Source of the DNA: Candidatus Kuenenia stuttgartensis
GTDB taxonomy: Bacteria > Planctomycetota > UBA1135 > UBA2386
Direction of reading: 5' to 3'
Length of the DNA: 10,466 bases
Assembly (NCBI GenBank): GCA_945861365.1
Contig: CAMAUH010000110.1
Coordinates: forward strand, 1-10,466
The notes under the pieces were generated by a model, which saw only the letters and a list, made by a program, of their open reading frames with translations, did not search any database and was not told the origin of the DNA. The position numbers and the translations under genes were made by a program. Positions 1-6,797 of the stretch are shown here, in pieces (the stretch's first letter is position 1; every line of letters starts with the position of its first letter).

Positions 1-1
1 C

Positions 2-1639
2 GATGTGGCCCTGGGGCAGGCCAAGACGTCGGCCGCGCTGGCCGCGCAGGAATCGCGGCGCGCCGAAGAGAACCTGCGGCTCGCGCTCGCGGGCCTCGGC
101 GAGACCTTCGACGCGCTGGTCGGTCGCGATCCGCTGCTGGCCGTCGAGGACGACGGCGACACCGGCGAGCAGACCGTGCTCGAACGCATGGTGGTCGATC
201 CGGCGGCGGTCGACCTGCTGCAGCACATGCTGCGCTTCTACGACGAGTTCGCGGCCCAGAACGCCAACGACCGCTCGCTGCGGCTGGAGACGGCGCGTGC
301 GTACCGGCGCGTCGGCGCGATCCACGTGCGCTTGGGCGAGCCAGCCAACCTGGCCCAGGCGCGGCTCGCCTACGAGCAGGCGTTGGAGCGGGCGCGCGAC
401 TGCGGCGCCGCCGGCGTTCGCGAGACCACCGCGGTGCTGATCGACTTCGGGCGCCTCGAGCATCGCAGCGGCAATCGCAAGGCGGCGGCGCAGCGGCTGC
501 GCGAAGCGCTGCTCGTGCTGGAGAAGGAACCGGATTCGGTGCACGTGCGGTTCGATCGCGCCGTCGCGCACCTGCAGATGGCGATGCTGGTCGAGCGCGA
601 TCCGGCCAGCGGCCGTGGCCCAGGGGCCGGGCCGCCCGCGGGGGTTCTGGAAGGTGCGGCGGTCGGTGATCCGCGCCGGGAACTGCAGCGTCGGCTCGAG
701 GAGGCCCAGCAGCATCTGCGGCAAGCGCTGTCGCTGGTCGAAGGCCTGCTCGCTGGCGAACCGGCCAACCGCGAGTTCCTGTCCTTGCAGGCGCGCGGGC
801 TGCTGCTGGCCAGCAACCTGCCCGAGTTCCGGGACGGTGGGCGGCGTCCCGATCGCGATCGATCCCCCGAGCAGGCGGAGCAGCGGCAGCGCGCCTTGCA
901 GATGTTCGGTGACCTGGTCGCGAAGTATCCGACTGCCGACGACCTGCGCTTCGAGCTGGGCAACGCGCTGCTTGGGGAACGGCGGCGCGAGGCCGGGCTG
1001 CGGCCGCGCCGCGACGATCCGGCAGCTCGCGACCTGGCGCCGCCGACCGCCAGCGAGATCGAGCGCGTGCGCACCGCGAAGGCCCACGCGGTCTGGCTGG
1101 TGAAGGCGCATCCGGCGTCGCTCGAGTACCAGGTGCTGCTGGTGCGCTGTTCGCTGCACCTCGGCAGGGCCCTGCGCGACCAGCTGGATGGGGCCACGGG
1201 GACCGCTCGCGACCTGGCGTTGCGCGCAGCCCTCGCCGAGATGGAGTTCGCGGTCGGTGCTGCCACCGCGTTGGTCGCGGCGGACTCCTTGGGCAATGGG
1301 CGGTTCGCGCGGTTGGAGCTCGATTGCCGCCGCATGCTGGTCGGCCTCTACCTGATCGCCAAGCGGCGCGAGGACGCGGTCGGACAGCTCGGGGCGCAGA
1401 TCGGATTGATGGAAGGGTTCGTCGCTGGCGTCGCCAAGACCGCCGCGGGTGCGCGGCTGTCGGTGCCGCCGTTCCTGCGCGGCGACGTCGACGAGTTCGA
1501 TCGCATGGAGCAGCTGCTGCAGAACCTCGGCCAGTTCGAGTTGCTGGCGCGGCTGCGCAAGGCCCGCGCCGCAGCGGAGGTCGCTGCACCGCCCCAACCT
1601 GCCGCGGATGAGTTGCCCGAACGCCGCCGCGGCGGTTGA
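2..1639 (+). CDS. C-terminal TPR region of a probable planctomycete-type serine/threonine protein kinase (5' end outside window)
   Basis: The frame is open from the left edge, so the true start lies upstream; the stop is TGA at 1637-1639. About 545 residues are visible. They begin with an Ala/Glu/Arg-rich helix that looks like a coiled coil (first 35 residues), followed by a segment with LLQHMLRFYDEFAAQN and then ETARAYRRVGAIHVRLGE, which starts a series of TPR-like helix pairs (clear around residues 85-180, weaker to about 480). The tail is Ala/Pro/Arg-rich. In planctomycete Hanks-type kinases this arrangement follows the kinase domain and a single membrane helix, and would form an extracytoplasmic protein-binding module. 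The kinase domain and membrane segment are not in the window, so the kinase assignment is inference from the tail; a stand-alone TPR protein is the alternative. A low-complexity Gly/Pro-rich insert sits around residues 200-220. Confidence 0.72.
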   Translation, partial: DVALGQAKTSAALAAQESRRAEENLRLALAGLGETFDALVGRDPLLAVEDDGDTGEQTVLERMVVDPAAVDLLQHMLRFYDEFAAQNANDRSLRLETARAYRRVGAIHVRLGEPANLAQARLAYEQALERARDCGAAGVRETTAVLIDFGRLEHRSGNRKAAAQRLREALLVLEKEPDSVHVRFDRAVAHLQMAMLVERDPASGRGPGAGPPAGVLEGAAVGDPRRELQRRLEEAQQHLRQALSLVEGLLAGEPANREFLSLQARGLLLASNLPEFRDGGRRPDRDRSPEQAEQRQRALQMFGDLVAKYPTADDLRFELGNALLGERRREAGLRPRRDDPAARDLAPPTASEIERVRTAKAHAVWLVKAHPASLEYQVLLVRCSLHLGRALRDQLDGATGTARDLALRAALAEMEFAVGAATALVAADSLGNGRFARLELDCRRMLVGLYLIAKRREDAVGQLGAQIGLMEGFVAGVAKTAAGARLSVPPFLRGDVDEFDRMEQLLQNLGQFELLARLRKARAAAEVAAPPQPAADELPERRRGG

Positions 1640-1655
1640 GCAGGCGCGTACTGGC

Positions 1656-1667
1656 CCGCTTCGGCGG
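1656..1667 (+). terminator. Small UUCG-tetraloop hairpin after the TPR/kinase gene
   Basis: CCGC, loop TTCG, GCGG forms a perfect 4-bp stem with a C(UUCG)G tetraloop, an exceptionally stable RNA loop, 16 bases after the stop codon. No T tract follows, so it is not a classical intrinsic terminator. It could protect a 3' end or be chance in GC-rich DNA. Confidence 0.25.
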
Positions 1668-1673
1668 CGACCC

Positions 1674-1679
1674 CATACT
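1674..1679 (+). promoter_or_regulatory. Weak -10-like hexamer before the propeller gene
   Basis: CATACT matches TATAAT at four of six positions, including the conserved second A and last T. It ends 18 bases before the ATG at 1698. It lies in one of the few AT-containing spots of the 58-base gap. No convincing -35 box and no Shine-Dalgarno sequence is visible. The call is tentative. Confidence 0.25.
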
Positions 1680-1697
1680 GGCGCGTCCGTGTCGCGC

Positions 1698-2756
1698 ATG
1701 AACAGCAAGCTCCTGGCGGTGGTCTCCTTCGTCGTGTGGTTCGGGGCCTGCGCGGCACTGCCGCCCGGTGTGCCGACCGCGCGCTGGCGCGTGCCGATCA
1801 CGCTGCGGCCGCTCGCTGCTGCCGGCAGCACGAGCCTGCGCGGGCTCGCCGCCGTCGATGCGCAGGTGGCCTGGGTCGGTGGTGCTGGTGGCGCGCTGTA
1901 TCGAACCGTCGATGGTGGCGGCACGTGGCAAGACGTGGCGCCACCGGATACCAGCGCTTGCGACTTCCGCGACATCGAAGCGTTCGGTCGCGACCGTGCC
2001 GTGGTGATGGTGGCGGGCCAGCCGGCGAAGTTGTTCCGCACCGACGATGGCGGTGCGACCTGGCAGGTGGTGTTGCACGACGAGCGGCCGGCCGCGTTCT
2101 TCGACGGCATCGCGTTCGCCGGGGACTTCGGTGTGCTGCTCGGCGATCCGATCGACGGTGCGTTCTGCGTGTGGACCAGCCGCGATGCGGGCCGCAGCTG
2201 GGCCGCGCTGCCGCGCGAGACCTTGCCGGCGCCATTGCCGGGCGAAGCGGCGTTCGCTGCGAGTGGCACCTGCGTCGCGGTCGGCGGGCCGGGGGGGTGT
2301 GACATCTGGGTCGTCACCGGCGGCGGCGAACGGGCGCGCCTGCTGCATGGCGGCCGCGAAGGGGTGTGGGGCGTGCGCGACCTGCCGCTGCGCGCCGGCG
2401 ATGCCGCGCGCGGCGCGTTCAGCGTCGCGGTGCATGGGGCGGGCATGCTGGTGGTCGGCGGCGATTACCGGGTCCCGCGCCGCAGTGAGGGTTCGGCGGC
2501 GTGGTCGACCGACGGTGCGGCTTCGCTGCACGCGACGTCGGGTGGCTGCGGCGGCTACCGCTCGGCGGTGGCCTGGCTCGACGATCGGCGCGCGGTGGCG
2601 GTCGGCTCCCACGGCACCAGCTGGACCGCCGACCGCGGCGGCAGCTGGAAGGTGCTCGACGTCGGCGGCGCGCACAGCCTCGCGCGCGGCAGCGATGGTT
2701 CGCTGTGGTGCTGCGGCAACGGCGGTGCCGTGGCGCGCATCGAATACGACCGATAG
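1698..2756 (+). CDS. Exported YCF48/BNR-like beta-propeller protein
   Basis: Predicted 352 residues. The ATG at 1698 is chosen because it gives a good Sec signal (MNSK, then a hydrophobic stretch to about residue 20, likely cleavage near ACA-AL); the frame stays open further upstream, but there it overlaps the previous gene and has no sensible N-terminus. Four Asp-box (BNR) motifs of the S/T-x-D-x-G-x-S/T-W type are visible: RTVDGGGTW (69-77), RTDDGGATW (114-122), TSRDAGRSW (160-168) and TADRGGSW (310-317), with a degenerate fifth near 270. Such repeats build a beta-propeller, as in Ycf48/HCF136 and sialidase-like folds. No sialidase catalytic set is evident, so a scaffolding or ligand-binding role in the periplasm or outside the cell is more likely than catalysis. 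It starts 58 bases after the upstream gene and ends 34 bases before the esterase, possibly as one unit with it. Confidence 0.78.
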   Translation: MNSKLLAVVSFVVWFGACAALPPGVPTARWRVPITLRPLAAAGSTSLRGLAAVDAQVAWVGGAGGALYRTVDGGGTWQDVAPPDTSACDFRDIEAFGRDRAVVMVAGQPAKLFRTDDGGATWQVVLHDERPAAFFDGIAFAGDFGVLLGDPIDGAFCVWTSRDAGRSWAALPRETLPAPLPGEAAFAASGTCVAVGGPGGCDIWVVTGGGERARLLHGGREGVWGVRDLPLRAGDAARGAFSVAVHGAGMLVVGGDYRVPRRSEGSAAWSTDGAASLHATSGGCGGYRSAVAWLDDRRAVAVGSHGTSWTADRGGSWKVLDVGGAHSLARGSDGSLWCCGNGGAVARIEYDR

Positions 2757-2775
2757 CCGGCGTTGCGCGCGTCGC

Positions 2776-2781
2776 TACGCT
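2776..2781 (+). promoter_or_regulatory. TAnnnT -10-like element before the esterase gene
   Basis: TACGCT lies exactly 9 bases before the ATG at 2791. The same spacing is seen for TAGCCT before the gene at 8384. A start point about 7 bases past the hexamer would leave a leader of only a few bases. No Shine-Dalgarno sequence is present in the 34-base gap. The call is an inference from position and composition. Confidence 0.35.
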
Positions 2782-2790
2782 GCGCCCTCC

Positions 2791-4701
2791 ATGCGGAACC
2801 GGCTCGCGGCGTCGATCTCGTTGCTCCTCACGGTGGCCCTGGCGGCGCAGCAGGAGCCCGGCGCGTTCCGCGCGCATGCGTTGTTCAGCGACCACATGGT
2901 GGTGCCGCCCGACAGCACGCTGCCGCTGCGCGGCGATGGTGCGGCTGGCGCGATGGTGCGCGTGCGCGCGTCGTGGGGTGCCGAGAGCACGGTGACGACC
3001 GGGCGCGACGGCCGTTGGCGCTGCAACCTGACGACGCCACCGCGCGGCACCACTGGCGAGATCGTGCTGACCTGCGGCACGGCATCGGTGACGGTGCGTG
3101 ACGTCGTGGTCGGCGACGTGTGGTTGGCCAGCGGCCAATCGAACATGGAGATGCCGGTCGGCAAGAACCCGTGGAGTGCTGGCGTGCGCGACCACGAAGC
3201 GGTGGTCGCCGCGGCCGACCTGCCGCAACTGCGCGTGTTCACGGTGCCGCAGGTCGCCAGCGACCGGCCGCTCGACACCTGTGCGGGGCGCTGGATCGTC
3301 TGCTCGCCGGCGACGGCGGCGGCGTTCTCGGCGACGGCGTTCTTCTTCGGTCGCGACCTGCTCGCCGCTGGCAAGGGGCCGATCGGCCTCGTCGTCAGCT
3401 CGTGGGGCGGCACCATCGCCGAAGCGTGGGTGCGCGACAGCGGCCTCGCGGCGTTCCCCGAGTTCGCGCCGGCGCTGGCAGCGCGGCAGGCTGGTGCGGC
3501 GCCGAGCCTCGATGTGTTGCGGCAGCGCTTCTGGGCGGCACTGCCGGTGACCGCGCCGAACGGGCAGGCGGTGCTGGTGCAGGTGCCCGACCTGTGGTCG
3601 CGCAGCGGGCTGCAGGACTTCGACGGCGTCGCGTTCTACCAGCGTGAGTTGGCGCTGCCGGAGGCGTTCCGCGGCAAGGCGTGCTGGCTCGAGCTCGGCG
3701 CGCTCGACGACATGGACACGGTGTGGTGGGGCGACCAGCGGCTCGCCGGCAGCGAACAGGACGGTGCTTGGGCGACGGCGCGGCGCTACGAAGTGCCCGC
3801 CGACCGCACCGCGGTGGCCGCGGCGGTGCTGCGACTGCGCCTCGTCGACACCGGCGGCGAAGGCGGCTTCTCGGGGCGCGCCGACGACGTGCGCCTCGTG
3901 CTCGCCAGCGATCCGACGCAGGTGCTGCCGTTGGCGGGGCCGTGGTCGCGCACGACCGGGCCCGAGCTGGCGAAGCTGCCGCAATGGCCGCGCAACGACG
4001 GCGGCCCGAACCGACCGGCGGTGCTGTGGAACGGCATGATCGCGCCGCTGCTGCCGTTCCCGTTCACCGGGGCCATCTGGTACCAGGGTGAGTCGAACCG
4101 CCACCGTCACGACCAGTACGCGCGGCTGTTCCCGGCGTTGATCCAGGATTGGCGGCGCGCCGGCGGCAACACCATGCCGTTCTACTTCGTGCAGATCGCG
4201 CCGTACGGCTACCGCGACGAACGCGGCGAGACCACGCCGCTGCTGCGGCAGGCGCAGGCCGCCGCACTGGCGCTGCCGGGCACCGGCATGGTGGTGACGC
4301 TCGATTGCGGTGATGCCGGCGACATCCACCCGATCGACAAGCAGCCGGTCGGCGCGCGGCTGGCGTTGCTGGCGCGGGCGAAGCACTACGGCGACGACGT
4401 CGTGTGCGAAGGACCGCGGGCGGTCGCTGCCGAACGCAGTGGCGAGGCGCTGCGCATCACGTTCGCCGAACCGGTGGGCGGCCTGCGTCTGGTCGGTGAT
4501 GGCGGCGGCTTCGAGGTCGCCGGTGCCGATGGGCGGTTCGTGCCCGCGGTCGCGAAGGTCGAAGGCGACGCCGTGCGCGTGCGAGCCGATGGCATCGCGG
4601 TACCGCAGCACGTGCGCTATGCCTGGGCCGCGGTGCCGCAGTGGTCGCTGGCCAACGGTGCAGCGCTGCCGGCAGCACCGTTCCACCTGTCGATTCCGTG
4701 A
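2791..4701 (+). CDS. Exported sialate O-acetylesterase-type carbohydrate esterase (SASA family)
   Basis: Predicted 636 residues, usual for the family. The ATG at 2791 gives a signal peptide (MRNRLAAS, hydrophobic core, likely cleavage near ALA-AQ, residues 17-20). An N-terminal beta domain follows (LFSDHMVV near residue 30). The SGNH-like catalytic motif is split: WLASGQSNMEM with nucleophile Ser117 in block I; IWYQGESN (429-436), a conserved SASA motif; and DIHP (511-514) with the probable catalytic Asp511/His513. A jelly-roll insert at about 265-400 resembles a sugar-binding domain. The family removes O-acetyl groups from sialic acids or other acetylated sugars; in a likely non-pathogenic, polysaccharide-degrading bacterium, acetylated plant or algal glycans are a more probable substrate than sialic acid (inference). 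All key residues are present, so it should be active in the periplasm or outside. Confidence 0.9.
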   Translation: MRNRLAASISLLLTVALAAQQEPGAFRAHALFSDHMVVPPDSTLPLRGDGAAGAMVRVRASWGAESTVTTGRDGRWRCNLTTPPRGTTGEIVLTCGTASVTVRDVVVGDVWLASGQSNMEMPVGKNPWSAGVRDHEAVVAAADLPQLRVFTVPQVASDRPLDTCAGRWIVCSPATAAAFSATAFFFGRDLLAAGKGPIGLVVSSWGGTIAEAWVRDSGLAAFPEFAPALAARQAGAAPSLDVLRQRFWAALPVTAPNGQAVLVQVPDLWSRSGLQDFDGVAFYQRELALPEAFRGKACWLELGALDDMDTVWWGDQRLAGSEQDGAWATARRYEVPADRTAVAAAVLRLRLVDTGGEGGFSGRADDVRLVLASDPTQVLPLAGPWSRTTGPELAKLPQWPRNDGGPNRPAVLWNGMIAPLLPFPFTGAIWYQGESNRHRHDQYARLFPALIQDWRRAGGNTMPFYFVQIAPYGYRDERGETTPLLRQAQAAALALPGTGMVVTLDCGDAGDIHPIDKQPVGARLALLARAKHYGDDVVCEGPRAVAAERSGEALRITFAEPVGGLRLVGDGGGFEVAGADGRFVPAVAKVEGDAVRVRADGIAVPQHVRYAWAAVPQWSLANGAALPAAPFHLSIP

Positions 4702-4706
4702 GTGCC

Positions 4707-4721
4707 GCGCTGTGCCAGCGC
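4707..4721 (+). terminator. GC-rich hairpin after the esterase gene
   Basis: GCGCTG and CAGCGC form a perfect 6-bp inverted repeat around a 3-base loop (TGC), starting 5 bases after the esterase stop codon and ending before the -10-like element of the next gene. No T tract follows. Position and strength suggest a terminator or 3'-end stabiliser separating the esterase from the downstream transferase, but this is not certain. Confidence 0.35.
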
Positions 4722-4732
4722 ACGCCGCCTGA

Positions 4733-4738
4733 TAGTCT
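4733..4738 (+). promoter_or_regulatory. TAnnnT -10-like element before the phosphopantetheinyl transferase gene
   Basis: TAGTCT ends 14 bases before the ATG at 4753. It overlaps a small perfect dyad, CTGAG-AAG-CTCAG (4737-4749), which fills most of the space up to the start codon and could be an operator half-site pair or a 5' hairpin. Its position after the 4707-4721 hairpin suits an independent promoter. Evidence is positional only. Confidence 0.35.
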
Positions 4739-4752
4739 GAGAAGCTCAGCCC

Positions 4753-5484
4753 ATGGATGAAGTTGCCCTGCATGCGTCCTTCGCCGTCGCCAGCCCGGCG
4801 CGCATGGCCCTCGGTGCGAACGAATTGCACGTGTGGGCGATCCCGCTGCACGGCGACCCGGAGCGGTGGGGTGCGCACCTGTCGAAGGCCGAGCGGCAGC
4901 GTCTCGAGCGCTTCCACTTCGCCGACCACCGCCGGCGCTACCAGATCGGCCACGGTGCTTTGCGCATGATCCTGGCCGGCTACCTGCAGATGGAGCCGGG
5001 CGCGATCGAGTTCACGCAGGGCCCGCGCGGCAAGCCGTACGTGGTCGGCAAGCCGCTGTTCTTCAACCTGTCGCACTCCGGCAAGCTGGCGGTGATCGGT
5101 CTCAGCGTGGTCGAACTGGGGCTCGACATCGAGAAGGTGCGCCATCTCGAGAGCCTGACCGAGATCGCCAGGAAGCACTTCTCGCCGAGCGAGTTCGAAG
5201 CGCTGTCGGCGCTCGACGGCGACGCCCGCGAACTGGCGTTCTATCGCTGCTGGACCCGCAAGGAGGCCTACATCAAGGCCGTCGGCGAGGGGCTGACGAT
5301 GCCGCTCGACACGTTCGACGTCAGCCTGTGCGAGGAGCCGCGCTTCCTCGAGTGCCGCGACGGCCGCGGCAGTGCGGCCGACTGGGCGCTGCTGGACGTG
5401 TCGCCGGGCCCGGACTTCGTCGGCGCCGCCGCGCTGCGCGGCGAGGCCGTGGTCTGCAAGCGCTTCCGGCTCGAAGCGGTCTGA
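4753..5484 (+). CDS. Sfp-type 4'-phosphopantetheinyl transferase
   Basis: Predicted 243 residues, the length expected for the Sfp/Gsp group rather than the short AcpS type. It transfers the phosphopantetheine arm of CoA to a serine of acyl or peptidyl carrier proteins in the cytoplasm. Visible motifs in order: a pair of Arg-rich helices with RRRYQIGHGALR (60-71), where CoA-binding residues lie; GPRGKPYV (90-97); FNLSHSG (104-110); GLDIEKV (123-129) with metal ligands Asp125 and Glu127; FSPSEF (143-148); and WTRKEAYIKAVGEGL (167-181) with the third metal ligand Glu171. All residues needed for activity are there. The ATG at 4753 is used; the in-frame ATG at 4804 (residue 18), just before LHVWAIPL where many family members begin, is a real alternative. 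No carrier protein, polyketide or peptide synthase is encoded nearby, so it may be the general cell enzyme. It converges on the ATP-grasp gene at 5552. Confidence 0.93.
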   Translation: MDEVALHASFAVASPARMALGANELHVWAIPLHGDPERWGAHLSKAERQRLERFHFADHRRRYQIGHGALRMILAGYLQMEPGAIEFTQGPRGKPYVVGKPLFFNLSHSGKLAVIGLSVVELGLDIEKVRHLESLTEIARKHFSPSEFEALSALDGDARELAFYRCWTRKEAYIKAVGEGLTMPLDTFDVSLCEEPRFLECRDGRGSAADWALLDVSPGPDFVGAAALRGEAVVCKRFRLEAV

Positions 5485-5490
5485 TCCGCA

Positions 5491-5538
5491 CTGCCGGTCT
5501 GCCCTGTCGGGTCTGCTCTGCCGGTCTTCTCTGCCGGG
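5491..5538. repeat. Short tandem repeat in the convergent gap (four copies, 13-14 base period)
   Basis: Four imperfect copies of a CTGCCGGTCT-like unit begin at 5491, 5504, 5518 and 5531 (spacing 13, 14, 13). Copies at 5491 and 5518 agree over ten bases; the copy at 5504 reads CTGTCGGGTCT and the last is cut short at CTGCCGGG. The array fills most of the 67-base gap between two converging genes. A 6-bp inverted repeat, CCGGTC (5521-5526) with GACCGG (5543-5548), overlaps its right end and could help end transcription from either side. Confidence 0.55.
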
Positions 5539-5551
5539 CGCCGACCGGACG

Positions 5552-6772
5552 TCAGCGCGCCTTGACCTTCACCGTCTCGCCGACGGTGTTCATCATCGAG
5601 CGCAGCGTGTCGAAGTCCGGGTGGCGCATGCGCACGTAGGCGTTCGCCATGTAGCCGCCCTCGACGCCCTGCGTCGGCGTGCCGGCCGGCGGCAGGTGGC
5701 TGTCGAGGATCCACTGGCCGAAGCGCTGCTGGATCTGCTCCCAGCCGTCGTAGTGCGAGATGGTGCCGTCGCGGTCGGGCCGCAGCGCGATCATGCCGGC
5801 CGAGTACTTGCGCGACGGCTTGAACGGCACCTTCTCGTGCACGATCGCGTGCGCCCACGCCGCGTAGAGGTCGAACTCGTTGGCGGCGCAGTAGAGGTCC
5901 CACACACCGACACCCGGCGGCCGGCAACCGATCTCGGAGAAGCGCAGGCCCTTCGCCCCCGCGAACCACTCCATGTGCGTCGGCGACGTCCAGATGCCGA
6001 GCGCGTCGATGACCTGCTGGCCCATCTTGCGCACGTCCTTGTAGGCATCGGTGTCGACGCGGTTGCTGCAGACGATCTGCGGCGAGATCCAGCGCGTGCG
6101 CATCGCCTCGAGCACGTTGGGGTAGTAGTGGCAGGCGAAGTCGAGCACGACCTTCCCGCACACCGACAGCGTGTCGTAGAAGCCCTCGTGGCCCTCGAGG
6201 AACTCCTCGATCGCGACCGTGCGGCCCTGCGCGACCTTCAGCGTCTCGCACGCCGCCTTCAGCCCGGCGTCGTCGGTGACCTTCGTGGTGCCCGAGGCGC
6301 CAGCGCCGTCCAAGGGCTTCAGGATCAGCGGGTAGCCGTTCTTCTTCGCGAACGCCTCGGCGTCGGCGACCGTCTCGACGCGCGCGCTGGCGGCGCAGGC
6401 GACACCGCCCTTGCGCGCGGCCTCCTTCATCGCCGGCTTGTCGCGGCAAAGCCACGCCGTCTTCGACGTGGTGCCGTAGATCTTCAGCTGCTCGCGCACG
6501 TGCGCGGCCGCCATCACGTGCGCTTCCACCGTCGCTTCCAGGCGATCGACGCGCGCCTTCTGCGACAGCCGCTTCACGGCTTCGGCCATCGCGTGTTCGT
6601 CGACGACCGAGCGCACCCGTTCGAATTGGAACAGGCCCTCGCGCAGTTCGCTCGGCAGCGCCTCGGGCGGCCGCTCACTGATCGCCGAGATGCGGGCGCC
6701 GGTGCTCAGCAGGCCGCGCAGGAACTCGCGCTGGTTCTTGGGGAAAGCAGGTTCGATGAAGACGACGTGCAT
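5552..6772 (-). CDS. ATP-grasp ligase-like protein A
   Basis: Predicted 406 residues, cytoplasmic, no signal or membrane segment. ATP-grasp enzymes activate a carboxylate as acyl phosphate and join it to an amine, thiol or similar group. Seen in order: N-terminal Rossmann-like strand MHVVFIEPAFP with a pre-ATP-grasp domain (1-105); CRDKPAMKEAA (109-119); ATP-binding loop GYPLILKPLDGAGASGT (146-161 plus one) with Lys152; the hinge-type EEFLEG (189-194); HMEWF (266-270); and the metal-binding block SEIGCRPPG (279-287) with Glu280. The usual Asn of E-x-N is Gly here, much as PurK and PurT use a small residue. The C-terminal 90 residues match paralogue B. It follows glgA by 25 bases on the same strand, so the two are probably co-transcribed. 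The ATG is preceded directly by eight C on the coding strand, and no Shine-Dalgarno sequence is seen. The substrate is unknown; annotation pipelines may call it carbamoyl-phosphate synthase-like or biotin carboxylase-like, but it is not a clear match to either. Confidence 0.82.
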   Translation of the reverse strand: MHVVFIEPAFPKNQREFLRGLLSTGARISAISERPPEALPSELREGLFQFERVRSVVDEHAMAEAVKRLSQKARVDRLEATVEAHVMAAAHVREQLKIYGTTSKTAWLCRDKPAMKEAARKGGVACAASARVETVADAEAFAKKNGYPLILKPLDGAGASGTTKVTDDAGLKAACETLKVAQGRTVAIEEFLEGHEGFYDTLSVCGKVVLDFACHYYPNVLEAMRTRWISPQIVCSNRVDTDAYKDVRKMGQQVIDALGIWTSPTHMEWFAGAKGLRFSEIGCRPPGVGVWDLYCAANEFDLYAAWAHAIVHEKVPFKPSRKYSAGMIALRPDRDGTISHYDGWEQIQQRFGQWILDSHLPPAGTPTQGVEGGYMANAYVRMRHPDFDTLRSMMNTVGETVKVKAR

Positions 6773-6797
6773 GGGGGGGGCTTTTGGGTTTGGAAGG

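Noticed and set aside
1649..1682. Direct repeat TACTGGC at 1649-1655 and 1676-1682 before the propeller gene.
   Set aside because: Seven bases in two copies is too short to separate from chance, and there is no further symmetry or link to a recognised site.
1698..1760. Possible lipoprotein signal in the propeller protein (Cys18 after FGA).
   Set aside because: The position before the Cys has Phe where Leu, Val or Ile is expected at -3. A normal signal peptidase I site after ACA is at least as good, so lipidation is not claimed.
2419..5178. A 919-codon open frame on the minus strand, opposite the propeller, esterase and transferase genes.
   Set aside because: It lies opposite three genes with clear families and intact motifs. 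Its translation is rich in Arg, His and Ala with no recognisable domain, as expected when GC-rich third positions remove stops.
5476..5489. GCGG/CCGC hairpin spanning the stop codon of the phosphopantetheinyl transferase gene.
   Set aside because: It has only four base pairs with a six-base loop, overlaps coding sequence and lacks a T tract; expected often by chance at this GC content.
5552..6772. Naming the ATP-grasp proteins as carbamoyl-phosphate synthase, biotin carboxylase or D-alanine ligase.
   Set aside because: Only the general ATP-grasp fold motifs are shared; the defining residues and lengths of these families are not evident, so a neutral name is used.
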